From contig NZ_NNBY01000045.1 in NCBI RefSeq assembly GCF_002834235.1, forward strand, positions 1 through 64,000: 64,000 nucleotides of DNA. Reading direction: 5' to 3'. Below are positions 9,453 through 18,794 of this stretch, one piece after another. The DNA comes from Ruminococcus bromii. GTDB lineage: Bacteria; Bacillota; Clostridia; Oscillospirales; Acutalibacteraceae. Position 1 is the first letter of the stretch. The number at the start of each line of letters is the position of its first letter. Both the position numbers and the translations under genes were made by a program. Under the pieces are notes generated by a model, which saw nothing but the letters and a program-made list of their open reading frames with translations, did not search any database and was not told where the DNA came from.

Positions 9453-9503
9453 GTAGCGGCGGTCAGTGACCGCCATTTGATTTGGTTGCAAAGCCAAATC
9501 AAC
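9453..9503 (+). repeat. Family B repeat, copy with GGCGGTC stem
   Basis: GTAGC is followed by GGCGGTC-AGT-GACCGCC (7-bp stem, 3-base loop), then a second hairpin with a TTGATTTGG/CCAAATCAA stem. It faces an inverted copy at 9771-9820, so the pair brackets a 370-bp spacer. Confidence 0.75.
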
Positions 9504-9565
9504 CACACAGCAACATACATATTTTGACTAAGTATAAAATTCCAATTATTTTTGCAATGTGTGTT

Positions 9566-9628
9566 GTAGGTGCGAACCGTGTTCGCCCGTTCGTATGCAA
9601 CGCATACGATTGCACGCAATGCGTGCAA
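9566..9628 (+). repeat. Family B repeat, three-hairpin form
   Basis: GTAGG, then a hairpin with a GCGAAC stem, then CGTATGC-AAC-GCATACG (7-3-7), then TTGCACGC-AAT-GCGTGCAA (8-3-8). The same architecture with altered but still paired stems occurs at 45465-45527. Confidence 0.8.
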
Positions 9629-9689
9629 GGTTCAATACACAATTATAATCACATCAAAACATATGTGATTAAACAAAATATTTCATCAA

Positions 9690-9716
9690 GGCGGGCGGCC
9701 GATGACCGCCCCTACG
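9690..9716 (-). repeat. Family B repeat, short form
   Basis: GGCGGCC-GAT-GACCGCC (one mismatch in the stem) followed by CCTAC, the reverse orientation of the GTAG flank. Confidence 0.65.
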
Positions 9717-9770
9717 GGTTTACATTTATAAATTGTTATTTAAACGGAAAAATACTTCCGTTGCCTGTGG

Positions 9771-9820
9771 TCGAACCGATTTTGCAATCGGTTCGATTGG
9801 CGTTCACTGAACGCCGCTAC
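9771..9820 (-). repeat. Family B repeat, inverted copy with GGCGTTC stem
   Basis: A hairpin TCGAACCGATT/AATCGGTTCGA is followed by GGCGTTC-ACT-GAACGCC and GCTAC. It closely matches 62906-62955. TTTCAA-rich sequence follows to 9853. Confidence 0.75.
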
Positions 9821-9860
9821 AATTTTCCACTTTCCATTTTCAATTTTCAATTAAAAAAAA

Positions 9861-9890
9861 TCCCGAACACGGCAAATGCCATATTCGGGA
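9861..9890 (-). terminator. Terminator after nifJ
   Basis: On the minus strand TCCCGAA pairs with TTCGGGA, an inner GGCA/TGCC extends the stem, and eight T residues follow. Confidence 0.9.
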
Positions 9891-9939
9891 GAATTTTTTA
9901 TTTATTCACATATTCACTTTGTGCAAGCTTTAGCCAAAA

Positions 9940-12900
9940 TTATTCGGCATCGGGAAGGCTTGCAAGCTTTTCAAGGTGAGCATACTTATCAGCAGCAACC
10001 TTTTCAGCCTTTTCAAAGAGTTTTTCTGCTCTTTCGGGGAATGAACGAGTGAGTGAGTTATAACGAACTTCGCCCATGATGAAGTCACGATATGATGCAG
10101 AAGGAGCTTTACCGTCAAGCATGAACGGATTCTTTCCTTCGTCTGCAAGACGAGGATCATAACGGAAGATGTTCCAGTAACCTGCCTCAACAGCCTTTTT
10201 CTCCTCAAGCTGAGCAATACCCATGCCACCCTTGATACCGTGGTTGATACACGGAGCGTAGCAGATTACGAGTGACGGACCGTTGTAGCTTTCAGCCTCA
10301 ACCATAGCCTTGAGAACCTGATTGTTGTCAGCACCCATAGCGCACTGTGCAACATAAACATAGCCGTAGCTCATTGCAATAGCGGCAAGGTCTTTCTTCT
10401 TAACAGCCTTACCTGCGGCGGCAAACTGTGCAACCGAACCTACAGGAGTAGCCTTTGAAGCCTGACCGCCTGTGTTAGAATAAACCTCAGTATCGAATAC
10501 GAGGATATTAACATTTTCGCCTGATGCGATTACATGGTCAAGACCGCCGAAACCGATATCGTAAGCCCAACCGTCACCGCCGAAGATCCACATTGACTTC
10601 TTAGCGAGTTCATCCTTGTCAACGAGTGTTTTCTTAACAAGTTCGCCAACCTTTGCATCCTCTGTGTTCTTTTCGAGTTCAGCGATAAGAGCGTCTGTTG
10701 CAGGACGGCTTGAAGTTGAATCTGTTACTGTGTCGAGATAGTTCTGGCAAGCTGTCTTGAGGTCAGCGCTGTCTGTATCCTTCTGAATACCCTCAACATA
10801 CTCGATAAGTCTGTTGCGGATAGCCTTCTGACCGAGAGCCATACCAAGACCAAACTCTGCGTTATCTTCAAAGAGTGAGTTCTGCCAAGCAGGACCGTAA
10901 CCCTTCTTATTCTTTGTATAAGGTGTTGCAGGAGCAGATGCACCCCAAATTGATGAACAGCCTGTTGCGTTAGCGATAAACATTCTGTCACCGAAAAGCT
11001 GTGTAACAAGCTTTGCATACGGTGTTTCACCGCAGCCTGCGCAAGCGCCTGAGAATTCAAGCAACGGCTGTTTGAACTGACTGCCCTTAACTGTAGTGAA
11101 CTTGAACTTCTCGTGAACTTCAGGCTTATCTTCAAGTGTGAGAGCGTAGTCAAATACTGCCTGCTTAGGACGCTGTGAGTCGATTGGCTGCATTGTGAGA
11201 GCCTTAGCGCCCTTCTTACCCGGACAAACCTGAGCACAAGCGCCGCAACCCGTACAGTCGAGTGTTGAAACTGTCATTACAAAGTTGAGGTCTTTGAGTC
11301 CCATCATCGGGAGGCTCTTTGTGTTTTCGGGAGCTTTTGCAAGCTCATCGGCTGTCATGGCAACAGGACGGATTACAGCGTGAGGACATACGATTGCACA
11401 TCTGTTACACTGAATACAGTTTTCAGGATTCCATTCGGGAACATCAACTGCGATACCTCTCTTTTCATAAGCGGCAGAACCGTTAGGAGCAGTACCGTCA
11501 ACATGATCCATAAATGTTGAAACAGGGAGCTTGTTACCCTTATATGCATTTACAGGCTTGAGGATTTCGTTTACATACTCAACGAGAGCGCCGTTACCCT
11601 CTGCCTTGTCGGCAACTGAATTATCAACAGCGTTAGCCCAATCAGCAGGAATTTCAACCTTTTTGAGGTCTTCCATACCACGGTCAATAGCGGCGTAGTT
11701 CATATCTACGATAGCCTGACCTTTCTTCATGTATGACTTCTTAGCGGCAGCCTTCATAAGCTCCTTAGCCTTGTCGGCAGGAATGATATCTGCAATCTTG
11801 AAGAATGCTGACTGAAGAACTGTGTTGATACGACCGCCGAGACCGATTTCCTTACCGATCTTGATACCGTCAATTGTGTAGAAGTTGATGTGTCTTTCAG
11901 CGAGAATCTTCTTCATCTTACCCGGGAGACGCTCGGAAAGCTCTTCTGTATCCCATGGGCAGTTAAGAAGGAATGAACCGCCTTCTTTAAGGTCATCAAC
12001 AATATCGTACTTGTCAACATAAGACGGATTGTGACAGGCAACAAAGTCTGCCTTTGAAATGTAGTATGTTGACTTAATGGGAGTTTTACCGAAACGAAGG
12101 TGAGAAACCGTAAGACCGCCTGACTTCTTTGAGTCATATGCAAAGTAGCCCTGAGCGTACATATCGGTGTTATCGCCGATAATCTTGATTGAGTTCTTGT
12201 TAGCACCGACAGTACCGTCAGCACCAAGACCCCAGAACTTACAGCTGTGTGTACCCTTCGGAGTTGTATCGGGATTTTCAACAATCGGAAGTGAGAGGTT
12301 TGTAACATCATCAACGATGCCGATTGTAAATCTTCTCTTAGGTGTTTCGCTTTCAGCGTTTCTGTAAACAGCGATGATGTCGCCCGGTGTTGTATCCTTT
12401 GAGCCAAGACCGTATCTGCCTGTGTAAACCTTTACACCTGCAAAGTCCGAACCGTTGATAGCGGCGAGAACATCAAGATAAAGAGGTTCGCCGATTGAAC
12501 CGGGTTCCTTTGTTCTGTCAAGAACAGAGATTGTCTTAACAGTCTTAGGAAGCTCTCTGAGCATATAGTCGGCAACGAAAGGTCTGTAAAGGTGAACTTT
12601 AAGAAGACCGACCTTTTCGCCTGCGGCATTGAGGTAATCAACAACTTCTTCCGTACAGTCGCAGACAGAACCCATAGCAACGATAACATGCTCTGCATCC
12701 TCTGCACCGTAGTAGTTGAACGGCTTGTAGTCAGTGCCGATTTTAGCATTAACCTTGTCCATGTACTTAACAACAACTTCGGGAACTGCGTCATAATACT
12801 TGTTACAAGCTTCTCTTGCCTGGAAGAAGATATCATCGTTCTGAGCAGTACCTCTTGTTACAGGATGCTCAGGGTTAAGAGCACGACGACGGAAAGCCTC

Positions 12901-13500
12901 AACTGCATCCCAGTTAAGCATATCGGCGAGGTCTGCGTAATCCCACTCCTCAATCTTCTGAATTTCGTGAGAAGTTCTGAAACCGTCAAAGAAATGAAGG
13001 AAAGGAACTCTACCTTCAATAGCTGCAAGGTGAGCAACAGCGGCAAGGTCCATACATTCCTGAGGATTGTTTGAACAAAGCATTGCATAACCTGTCTGAC
13101 GGCAAGCGTAGATATCTGAGTGGTCACCAAAAATAGAAAGTGCGTGGCTTGTGAGCGCACGGGCTGATACATGAATAACGCCCGGAAGGAGCTCGCCTGC
13201 CATCTTGTACATATTCGGAATCATAAGGAGCAGGCCCTGTGATGCTGTGTAAGTTGTGGTCAAAGCACCTGCTGCGAGTGAGCCGTGAACAGCACCTGAT
13301 GCGCCGCCCTCCGACTGCATTTCCGTTACCTGAACCTGTCTGCCGAAAAGGTTCTTGGCACCCTGTGCCGAGAACTTGTCGGTAAGGTCAGCCATTACGG
13401 AAGAAGGTGTAATAGGATAGATAGCCGCAACATCGGTAAACGCATAAGAAACATGAGCTACTGCGCTGTTACCATCCATAGTTTTCATTTTTCTTGCCAA
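9940..13500 (-). CDS. nifJ: Pyruvate:ferredoxin (flavodoxin) oxidoreductase
   Basis: A 1186-residue single-chain enzyme that oxidises pyruvate with CoA to acetyl-CoA and CO2 and reduces ferredoxin. Domains run in the usual order: pyruvate/TPP pyrimidine-binding domain with YPITPSS near residue 30, gamma domain (about 420-600), a two-cluster ferredoxin segment at about 695-770 (CIQCNRCAIVCP and CTGCGACAQVCP), and the C-terminal TPP domain with CAGCGETPYAK (about 825) and GGDGWAYDIGFGG (about 970). Full length for the family. It stands alone with its own promoter (13620-13648) and terminator. It provides low-potential electrons for hydrogenases or Rnf, neither of which is in this window. Confidence 0.98.
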   Translation of the reverse strand: MARKMKTMDGNSAVAHVSYAFTDVAAIYPITPSSVMADLTDKFSAQGAKNLFGRQVQVTEMQSEGGASGAVHGSLAAGALTTTYTASQGLLLMIPNMYKMAGELLPGVIHVSARALTSHALSIFGDHSDIYACRQTGYAMLCSNNPQECMDLAAVAHLAAIEGRVPFLHFFDGFRTSHEIQKIEEWDYADLADMLNWDAVEAFRRRALNPEHPVTRGTAQNDDIFFQAREACNKYYDAVPEVVVKYMDKVNAKIGTDYKPFNYYGAEDAEHVIVAMGSVCDCTEEVVDYLNAAGEKVGLLKVHLYRPFVADYMLRELPKTVKTISVLDRTKEPGSIGEPLYLDVLAAINGSDFAGVKVYTGRYGLGSKDTTPGDIIAVYRNAESETPKRRFTIGIVDDVTNLSLPIVENPDTTPKGTHSCKFWGLGADGTVGANKNSIKIIGDNTDMYAQGYFAYDSKKSGGLTVSHLRFGKTPIKSTYYISKADFVACHNPSYVDKYDIVDDLKEGGSFLLNCPWDTEELSERLPGKMKKILAERHINFYTIDGIKIGKEIGLGGRINTVLQSAFFKIADIIPADKAKELMKAAAKKSYMKKGQAIVDMNYAAIDRGMEDLKKVEIPADWANAVDNSVADKAEGNGALVEYVNEILKPVNAYKGNKLPVSTFMDHVDGTAPNGSAAYEKRGIAVDVPEWNPENCIQCNRCAIVCPHAVIRPVAMTADELAKAPENTKSLPMMGLKDLNFVMTVSTLDCTGCGACAQVCPGKKGAKALTMQPIDSQRPKQAVFDYALTLEDKPEVHEKFKFTTVKGSQFKQPLLEFSGACAGCGETPYAKLVTQLFGDRMFIANATGCSSIWGASAPATPYTKNKKGYGPAWQNSLFEDNAEFGLGMALGQKAIRNRLIEYVEGIQKDTDSADLKTACQNYLDTVTDSTSSRPATDALIAELEKNTEDAKVGELVKKTLVDKDELAKKSMWIFGGDGWAYDIGFGGLDHVIASGENVNILVFDTEVYSNTGGQASKATPVGSVAQFAAAGKAVKKKDLAAIAMSYGYVYVAQCAMGADNNQVLKAMVEAESYNGPSLVICYAPCINHGIKGGMGIAQLEEKKAVEAGYWNIFRYDPRLADEGKNPFMLDGKAPSASYRDFIMGEVRYNSLTRSFPERAEKLFEKAEKVAADKYAHLEKLASLPDAE

Positions 13501-13619
13501 TGGAATCGTCCTCCTTTTTAATCAAAGCGGCAAAGGAAATGATGCCGCATAAATTTTCGATACCCGTTAATTACGCACCGTAAATCAACAAGCGGTACGG
13601 ATACTTTGTATCATCTTAA

Positions 13620-13648
13620 ATTTTATCACTTAAACACCGATTTGTAAA
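13620..13648 (-). promoter_or_regulatory. Promoter of nifJ
   Basis: On the minus strand TTTACA (13643-13648), a 17-base spacer and TAAAAT (13620-13625), about 120 bases upstream of the start. Confidence 0.65.
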
Positions 13649-13797
13649 GTGTTTTACACAAGAAATTCAAAGCAGGATATATATTTTTGTTTCGTTTTTT
13701 ACAAAAAAGTTTTTATATTTACTTGTTCCTGTCAAAATACTTTGTTGTTGATTTTTTAAAAATCAATAACAAAGGTTTTGGTTATTTGTACGAACGG

Positions 13798-13876
13798 TTG
13801 CAATACTACGCTCGGGCATAATTTGTTTTTTGACATTACAAACTATCTGCACGAATTGGGAACGGCGGCTCGCCGT
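13798..13876 (-). repeat. Family A repeat (minus orientation) at the break of the MATE gene
   Basis: Read on the minus strand: CGGCGAGCCGCCG hairpin head, TTCGTGCAGATAGTTTGT body, then ATGCCCGAGCGTA tail. It lies directly beyond the point where the MATE reading frame is lost. Confidence 0.75.
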
Positions 13877-13919
13877 AATTTTCAATTTATAAATGCTTTA
13901 TCGCTTCGCTTAAATCCGT

Positions 13920-14133
13920 ACACAAAAAATCTATCATATGACGAGCCGACCGCCGCAAGGGCATTGTCGCCCACATATTCTCCGACCATCCATGTATCGG
14001 CAAGGTTGTAAAACTGCTGAAACACATTGCCGAGCATAAGCGGTACTGAAAAAGACCACAGGCCGCCTGTTATACTGCCTGTGGTCAAATCTCTGTTTTT
14101 ATTTAGTTTTATCACAAAATCATTCCGTTGCAA
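13920..14133 (-). pseudogene. 5' fragment of a MATE-family efflux transporter
   Basis: The minus strand encodes about 67 residues that are clearly the start of a MATE multidrug/Na+ antiporter (family members are about 450 residues). The stretch includes LTTGSITGGLWSFSVPLMLGN, FQQFYNLADTWMVGEYVG and DNALAAVGSS. After SSYD the frame continues into unrelated residues made from intergenic sequence and stops. The rest of the gene is absent and a family A repeat lies 40 bases further on. No ribosome binding site is seen. It is a decayed remnant, probably left by a deletion. Confidence 0.85.
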
Positions 14134-14148
14134 CCGCAGATTCTGCAG

Positions 14149-14565
14149 TCATATTTTTTTGTTAAATTCACTTCCGCATTTCGGACAGCGAACAGTATGA
14201 TTGCCTTTTTTGTTGCGAACACGAAGCTGCGCCTTGCACACGGGACACTTGATATAACGGTAGTCCTTGCGGTCACGAATTTTCTTGAAGGTCAGTTTGA
14301 ACCAACCTGTTACCGCATTGTAAATCGGAAGAAATTTTCTGTTTTCGGCACTTCTTGCAACAATGTTGCGTGAGAACATACGAAAACAGATAAGCACGAT
14401 AATCAAGAGCATTATTCCGTCAATGATGTATCTTGCAACACGGTTCCACACAAAAATATTCACGAACCACAGTATAAGCAACAGCACCCAGAGTGCATTG
14501 TTGAGCTTATCCGTGCCGTATCTGCCCTGCATAAAATTGGCGAATCTGTTAAATAATCCACGCAT
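14149..14565 (-). CDS. Membrane protein with C-terminal zinc ribbon
   Basis: A 138-residue protein with two hydrophobic helices (about residues 24-42 and 48-65), a basic middle and a C-terminal zinc ribbon formed by CPVC and CPKC (about residues 105-130). The ribbon would face the cytoplasm. I recognise no named family; small zinc-ribbon membrane proteins of this type are common in Clostridia and uncharacterised. The first ATG (14574) touches the AAAGG motif, whereas the second at 14565 has it at normal distance, so I use the latter. It lies downstream of metH in the same direction but 110 bases away. Confidence 0.7.
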   Translation of the reverse strand: MRGLFNRFANFMQGRYGTDKLNNALWVLLLILWFVNIFVWNRVARYIIDGIMLLIIVLICFRMFSRNIVARSAENRKFLPIYNAVTGWFKLTFKKIRDRKDYRYIKCPVCKAQLRVRNKKGNHTVRCPKCGSEFNKKI

Positions 14566-14674
14566 AAAGTTCATCCTTTCCGCAAAAAGCGGTAATTACA
14601 AAAATCATCTTTCCACCATTTTATCACAGGCAGGGCATACATTCAATAAACATTTGACGATATATGTCACTAAA

Positions 14675-17089
14675 TCAGCCGAGAACGAGCTTTGCCGTGT
14701 CAACGCTTTCTTTTGCGTCACGGCAGTAGTAGTCAGCGCCGATTTTCATAGCGTAGTCCTTTGTAAGAACCGCACCGCCGACAAATATTGTGCATTTGCT
14801 TGAGCCATCGGGATTCTGAAGTTCCTTACATTCTCTTACAAGCCTTATCGTGTCTTCCATACTCTTGAGGGTTGTTGTCATAAGAGCCGAAAGTCCTATC
14901 ATTGTAATATTCTGTTCAACGGCAGTATCAACAATAAGCTGAGGATCAACATCACGACCGAGGTCAACGACTGTGTAGCCGTAGTTATCAAGAAGAACCT
15001 TCACAATGTTCTTGCCGATATCGTGAATGTCGCCCTTTACGGTTGCCACAATAATTTTGCCCTTGCTTACGGGAGTTCCGCTTGTTTTTGTAAGGTGCTT
15101 TTTAATTACATCAAAGCACTCCTGAGCTGTGTTTGCGCTTTGGATAAGCTGTGGAAGGAAGATTTTATTCTTTTCAAAATCTTCACCCACTCTGTCAAGT
15201 GCAGGGATAAGCATTTCGTTTACAACCTGCATTGCATCGGTTGTTTCAAGAAGCTTTGCGGTTGCGGCTGCACCTTCGTTTTTAAGTCCGTTATAAACAG
15301 CCGCAAAAATATCAACATTGCTGTCTGCCTTTTTAACGGGAGCGGCAGGAACAGCATCGTTATATGCGTTGATAAATTCAAGCGAGTTCTTGTCAATGCC
15401 GTTAAGCACACGGAATGCTCTTACAGCGCCTGTCATCGACTCAACATTTGGGTTGATAATCGGCAAATCAAGTCCCTGTTCCATAGCCATTGTAAGGAAA
15501 GTTCTGTTGACAAGCTCACGGTTCGGAAGTCCGAACGAAATGTTTGATACACCGAGACAGGTTTTACAGCCAAGTTCCGTTTTTACTCTGTGCAAGGCCT
15601 CAAGAGTCTGACGGCAAGCCGCCTGTTCTGCGGAAACCGTAAGAGTAAGACAATCGATATATACATCTTTTCTGTCAATGCCGACAGCCTCGGCTCTTTC
15701 AACAATTCGTTTTGCAATCTCAAATCTGCCCTCGGCGGTTTTCGGGATACCGTTTTCGTCAAGTGCAAGTCCGACAACAGACGCACCGTACTTTTTGACA
15801 AGAGGAAGAACCGTTGCAAGGCTCTGTTCCTCACCGTTTACGGAGTTCAGAATCGGTTTGCCGTTGTAGTAGCGGAGTCCGGCCTCAATAACCTCGGGCT
15901 TTGTGGAGTCAATCTGGAGCGGAACATCACACACACTCTGAATAGCCTTGAGAACACGCACCATCATCTTTTTTTCGTCAATTTCGGGATGACCTACATT
16001 AACATCAAGAATTTCCGCACCGCCCTGAACCTGACTGAGAGCCTGAGTGAGGATATAGTCAATATTATTTTCAACAAGCGCCTGCTTAAACAGCTTTTTG
16101 CCTGTGGGATTAATTCTTTCGCCGATAATTCTCGGACCGTTGATTTTGACAACCGTCGTTGAACTGCAAACGGTTGTGTCAACGCTCTTTGTCTGAGGCT
16201 GATATTCTTTGTCGGCAACCTCCGACTTAATTTTTGCAATATAATCGGGATTCGTTCCGCAACATCCACCGATAACCTTAACACCGTATTTGAGGAGTGA
16301 ACAAACGCACTCGGCAAATTTGTCGGGCATAATGTTGTACTCGTTGCTGTTAGGATCAGGCAAACCTGCGTTAGCCTTGATTACAAGGGGAAGATTTGTG
16401 TATTTCGACATCTCGGAAACAACGGGTTCAAGCTCATCCGGACCGAGTGAACAGTTTACACCGAGAGCGTCAACACCGAGTCCCGTAAGAGTGACAGCCG
16501 CACAAGCAGGGGATACACCCGTAAATGTTCGTCCGTTTCTCTCAAAGGTCATTGTTGTGAGGATAGGCTTGTCGCAGTTTTCCTTTGCGGCAAGGACTGC
16601 GGCTTTAAGTTCGTAAAGGTCGGTCATTGTTTCAAAAACTATGACATCGGCATCTTTACCGGCAAGAATCTGCTGTTTGTAATACTCATAAGCCTCGTCA
16701 AATTTCATTGAACCGGCAGGTTCAAGCAACTGACCTATCGGACCGATATCAAGGGCAACGAGGGCGTCTGTACCCTCAACGGCTTTTCTTGCAATCTTAA
16801 CACCGGCGCCGATGATTTCTTCAACGCTGTAACCGCTGTCCTGAAGCTTGTAGGCATTTGCACCGAAGGTGTTTGCGTACACAATGTCAGAGCCGGCATC
16901 AATATACCTCCTGTGAAAACTCTCGATAAGCTCGGGGTGAGTAATGTTCAGCACCTCAGGCACATGGTCGTACTTTACACCGCTTTTCTGAATGAGAGTT
17001 CCTGTTGCACCGTCAAGCAGAATAAAATTCTTTTGGTTGAGATATTCACTAAAGTTTGAAAAATTCTTAAACACCACAATGTTCCCCAT
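14675..17089 (-). CDS. metH: B12-dependent methionine synthase lacking the reactivation domain
   Basis: An 804-residue enzyme that transfers the methyl group of methyl-tetrahydrofolate to homocysteine through cobalamin. The homocysteine-binding barrel (about 1-295) has zinc ligands in GVNCSLG and GGCCGTNP. The pterin barrel (about 310-580) follows, starting IIGERINPTGK. The B12 cap and binding domains (about 590-804) have the cobalamin motif GDIHDIGKNIV. The protein stops there; the AdoMet-dependent reactivation domain of the 1200-residue E. coli type is missing and is encoded by the neighbouring gene at 17067-17711. The start overlaps that gene by 23 bases. No cobalamin or SAM riboswitch is evident upstream of the operon. 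Confidence 0.96.
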   Translation of the reverse strand: MGNIVVFKNFSNFSEYLNQKNFILLDGATGTLIQKSGVKYDHVPEVLNITHPELIESFHRRYIDAGSDIVYANTFGANAYKLQDSGYSVEEIIGAGVKIARKAVEGTDALVALDIGPIGQLLEPAGSMKFDEAYEYYKQQILAGKDADVIVFETMTDLYELKAAVLAAKENCDKPILTTMTFERNGRTFTGVSPACAAVTLTGLGVDALGVNCSLGPDELEPVVSEMSKYTNLPLVIKANAGLPDPNSNEYNIMPDKFAECVCSLLKYGVKVIGGCCGTNPDYIAKIKSEVADKEYQPQTKSVDTTVCSSTTVVKINGPRIIGERINPTGKKLFKQALVENNIDYILTQALSQVQGGAEILDVNVGHPEIDEKKMMVRVLKAIQSVCDVPLQIDSTKPEVIEAGLRYYNGKPILNSVNGEEQSLATVLPLVKKYGASVVGLALDENGIPKTAEGRFEIAKRIVERAEAVGIDRKDVYIDCLTLTVSAEQAACRQTLEALHRVKTELGCKTCLGVSNISFGLPNRELVNRTFLTMAMEQGLDLPIINPNVESMTGAVRAFRVLNGIDKNSLEFINAYNDAVPAAPVKKADSNVDIFAAVYNGLKNEGAAATAKLLETTDAMQVVNEMLIPALDRVGEDFEKNKIFLPQLIQSANTAQECFDVIKKHLTKTSGTPVSKGKIIVATVKGDIHDIGKNIVKVLLDNYGYTVVDLGRDVDPQLIVDTAVEQNITMIGLSALMTTTLKSMEDTIRLVRECKELQNPDGSSKCTIFVGGAVLTKDYAMKIGADYYCRDAKESVDTAKLVLG

Positions 17090-17711
17090 TTCTTCTGAAG
17101 CGACATTTGCCTTTCATACTGCAAATTGCACACCCTCGTTTTTTTCGTTCAATCGGATTGTCTGAAATTCCGAGAACCGCCGTAACCGACTTTGACGGCA
17201 CAAGCAGACAGCTGTCGCCTGTTGTAAGACCTATTTTTCTCGGAGCGTCAAGTATTCTCAGATACTCCTTCTGCATCTCAATAGGATAGTCCCCATAGCC
17301 GGGGCTGAAACGGAAGGTCATATACTTTCCGCTGTATTTTTCGGCAAGGATTTCGTCAACCTTTTGACACACCTGTTCAACGGCAACGCTTGCAAAGCTG
17401 TCAAGCACAACCGCCCTTGCCATATCGGAAATCTGACTTATACGGATAAGCTTGTCAATTTCCGAACCGATTGTCGCACACATCATAACGGCTGTGTGGC
17501 AACCCTCAAGGTGCTTTTTTATATCATTGCCGAGTAAAATATCGTCAAACGGAGCTTTGCGTTCAACATAGAGAAATCTCGGCTCTGCTGTTTTCAATAT
17601 TTCTTTTTCGCATTCATCCATCAGCACATCCATGCGGTAATTAAGGCTGATTCCTGCACCGCCGAGGTAGCGTATAGCCTCTTTGCGGTTTAATCTGTCA
17701 AGTGTTATCAT
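17067..17711 (-). CDS. Methionine synthase activation-domain protein (stand-alone)
   Basis: A 214-residue protein corresponding to the C-terminal AdoMet-binding activation domain of MetH, which re-methylates oxidised cobalamin using SAM and a reductant. The family signature RFSPGYGDYPIEMQKEYL (about residue 132) and the downstream KSVTAVLGIS are clear. A short C-terminal tail carries four to five cysteines (CAICSMKGKC and a final C), not part of the E. coli domain and possibly metal binding. The gene overlaps metF by four bases (ATGA) and metH by 23, so all three are translated together. It most likely works in trans on the truncated MetH. Confidence 0.92.
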   Translation of the reverse strand: MITLDRLNRKEAIRYLGGAGISLNYRMDVLMDECEKEILKTAEPRFLYVERKAPFDDILLGNDIKKHLEGCHTAVMMCATIGSEIDKLIRISQISDMARAVVLDSFASVAVEQVCQKVDEILAEKYSGKYMTFRFSPGYGDYPIEMQKEYLRILDAPRKIGLTTGDSCLLVPSKSVTAVLGISDNPIERKKRGCAICSMKGKCRFRRNGEHCGV

Positions 17712-18568
17712 AAAAGACTTGACACCGCCTCCGTAATTTTTCTTGCAACATACGGGTTGTTCATTGTGTAGAGATGGATACCGTCAACACCGTGTGCGAT
17801 AAGTTCAACAATCTGGTCAACCGCATATGCAATGCCTGCGTCACGCAAAGCCTCGGGCCTTGTATCATACTTCTGCATAATCTTTGCAAATTTTGCAGGA
17901 AGGCTTGCACCGCACATTGAAACCATTCTTTCAATCTGACTTTTGCTTGTTACAGGCATAATACCTGCCTCAATCGGAACATTCACGCCTGCAATCTTCG
18001 CTCTTTCAAGAAAACGATAGTAAACGGAGTTGTCAAAGAAAAGCTGTGAAATAAGATGACTTGCACCCGACTCAACCTTTTTGCGAAGGTTGTGAATGTC
18101 CTCAACCTCATCGGTTGCATCGCTGTGAACCTCGGGATAACAAGCACCGGCAATATCAAAATCACCCTGTGACGCAATGTATCTGCACAAATCGCTTGCA
18201 TAAGTGAAATCCTTCTGCGGTTCAACACCTTCAACCCTGTCACCACGGAGCGCAAGAATATTCTCAATGCCGTTCTCTTTAAAAAGCGCAAGGTTGCGGT
18301 CAACATCAGCCTTTGTGCTGTTAATGCAGGTGAGGTGTGCCACGGATTCAACTCCGAAATCTCTCTTGATTTTTGTTGCGATTTCGCAGGTACGGCTCTT
18401 TGAACCGCTGCCGCCTGCGCTGTATGTTACGCTGATGAAGTCAGGCTTTAAAGCCGAAATTTCTTCAAGCTTGCCGTAAACCGATTCAATCGGAGAGGTC
18501 TTTTTAGGCGGAAACACTTCAAAAGAAAAAACTGTTTTTCCGCTGTTAAATAAATTGCTTATTTTCAT
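17708..18568 (-). CDS. metF: 5,10-methylenetetrahydrofolate reductase
   Basis: A 286-residue FAD-dependent TIM-barrel enzyme that makes 5-methyl-tetrahydrofolate, the methyl donor for MetH encoded downstream. Family motifs are FSFEVFPPKK near the N-terminus, SVTYSAGGSGSK (about 46-57) and LTCINSTK (about 78). Length is typical. It is first in the metF / activation / metH operon, overlapping the next gene by four bases, so substrate supply, catalyst and repair factor are co-expressed. Confidence 0.96.
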   Translation of the reverse strand: MKISNLFNSGKTVFSFEVFPPKKTSPIESVYGKLEEISALKPDFISVTYSAGGSGSKSRTCEIATKIKRDFGVESVAHLTCINSTKADVDRNLALFKENGIENILALRGDRVEGVEPQKDFTYASDLCRYIASQGDFDIAGACYPEVHSDATDEVEDIHNLRKKVESGASHLISQLFFDNSVYYRFLERAKIAGVNVPIEAGIMPVTSKSQIERMVSMCGASLPAKFAKIMQKYDTRPEALRDAGIAYAVDQIVELIAHGVDGIHLYTMNNPYVARKITEAVSSLL

Positions 18569-18607
18569 ATATAAACACCTCGGTAATGGTTTTGTTAAAC
18601 TTGATTA

Positions 18608-18636
18608 ATTATAGCATAAATAATTTTTGCATACAA
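18608..18636 (-). promoter_or_regulatory. Promoter of the metF-metH operon
   Basis: On the minus strand TTGTAT (18631-18636), a 17-base spacer and TATAAT (18608-18613), only about 40 bases from the metF start. That leaves little room for a riboswitch. Confidence 0.7.
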
Positions 18637-18794
18637 TACTGTTTTGGTGGGTTTTGTCGTTTAAGGCTATCATTTTTTTGGAAGTTTGGGTATAAGCATA
18701 AATTATATCAAAGAGCTTTATAATAATTATAATTTTGTTAGCAAACCAAATTCACCACTACAGAGTATACATTTACTTTCATAATAAAGCAAAA

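Noticed and set aside
9482..9979. 165-residue plus-strand frame in the spacer before nifJ
   Set aside because: It is built from palindromic repeats and the nifJ terminator, with no protein-like composition.
12592..13074. 160-residue frame antisense to nifJ
   Set aside because: Shadow of a highly conserved gene; no start signals.
18569..18607. SAM or cobalamin riboswitch before metF
   Set aside because: The promoter is only about 40 bases from the start codon, too close for either riboswitch.
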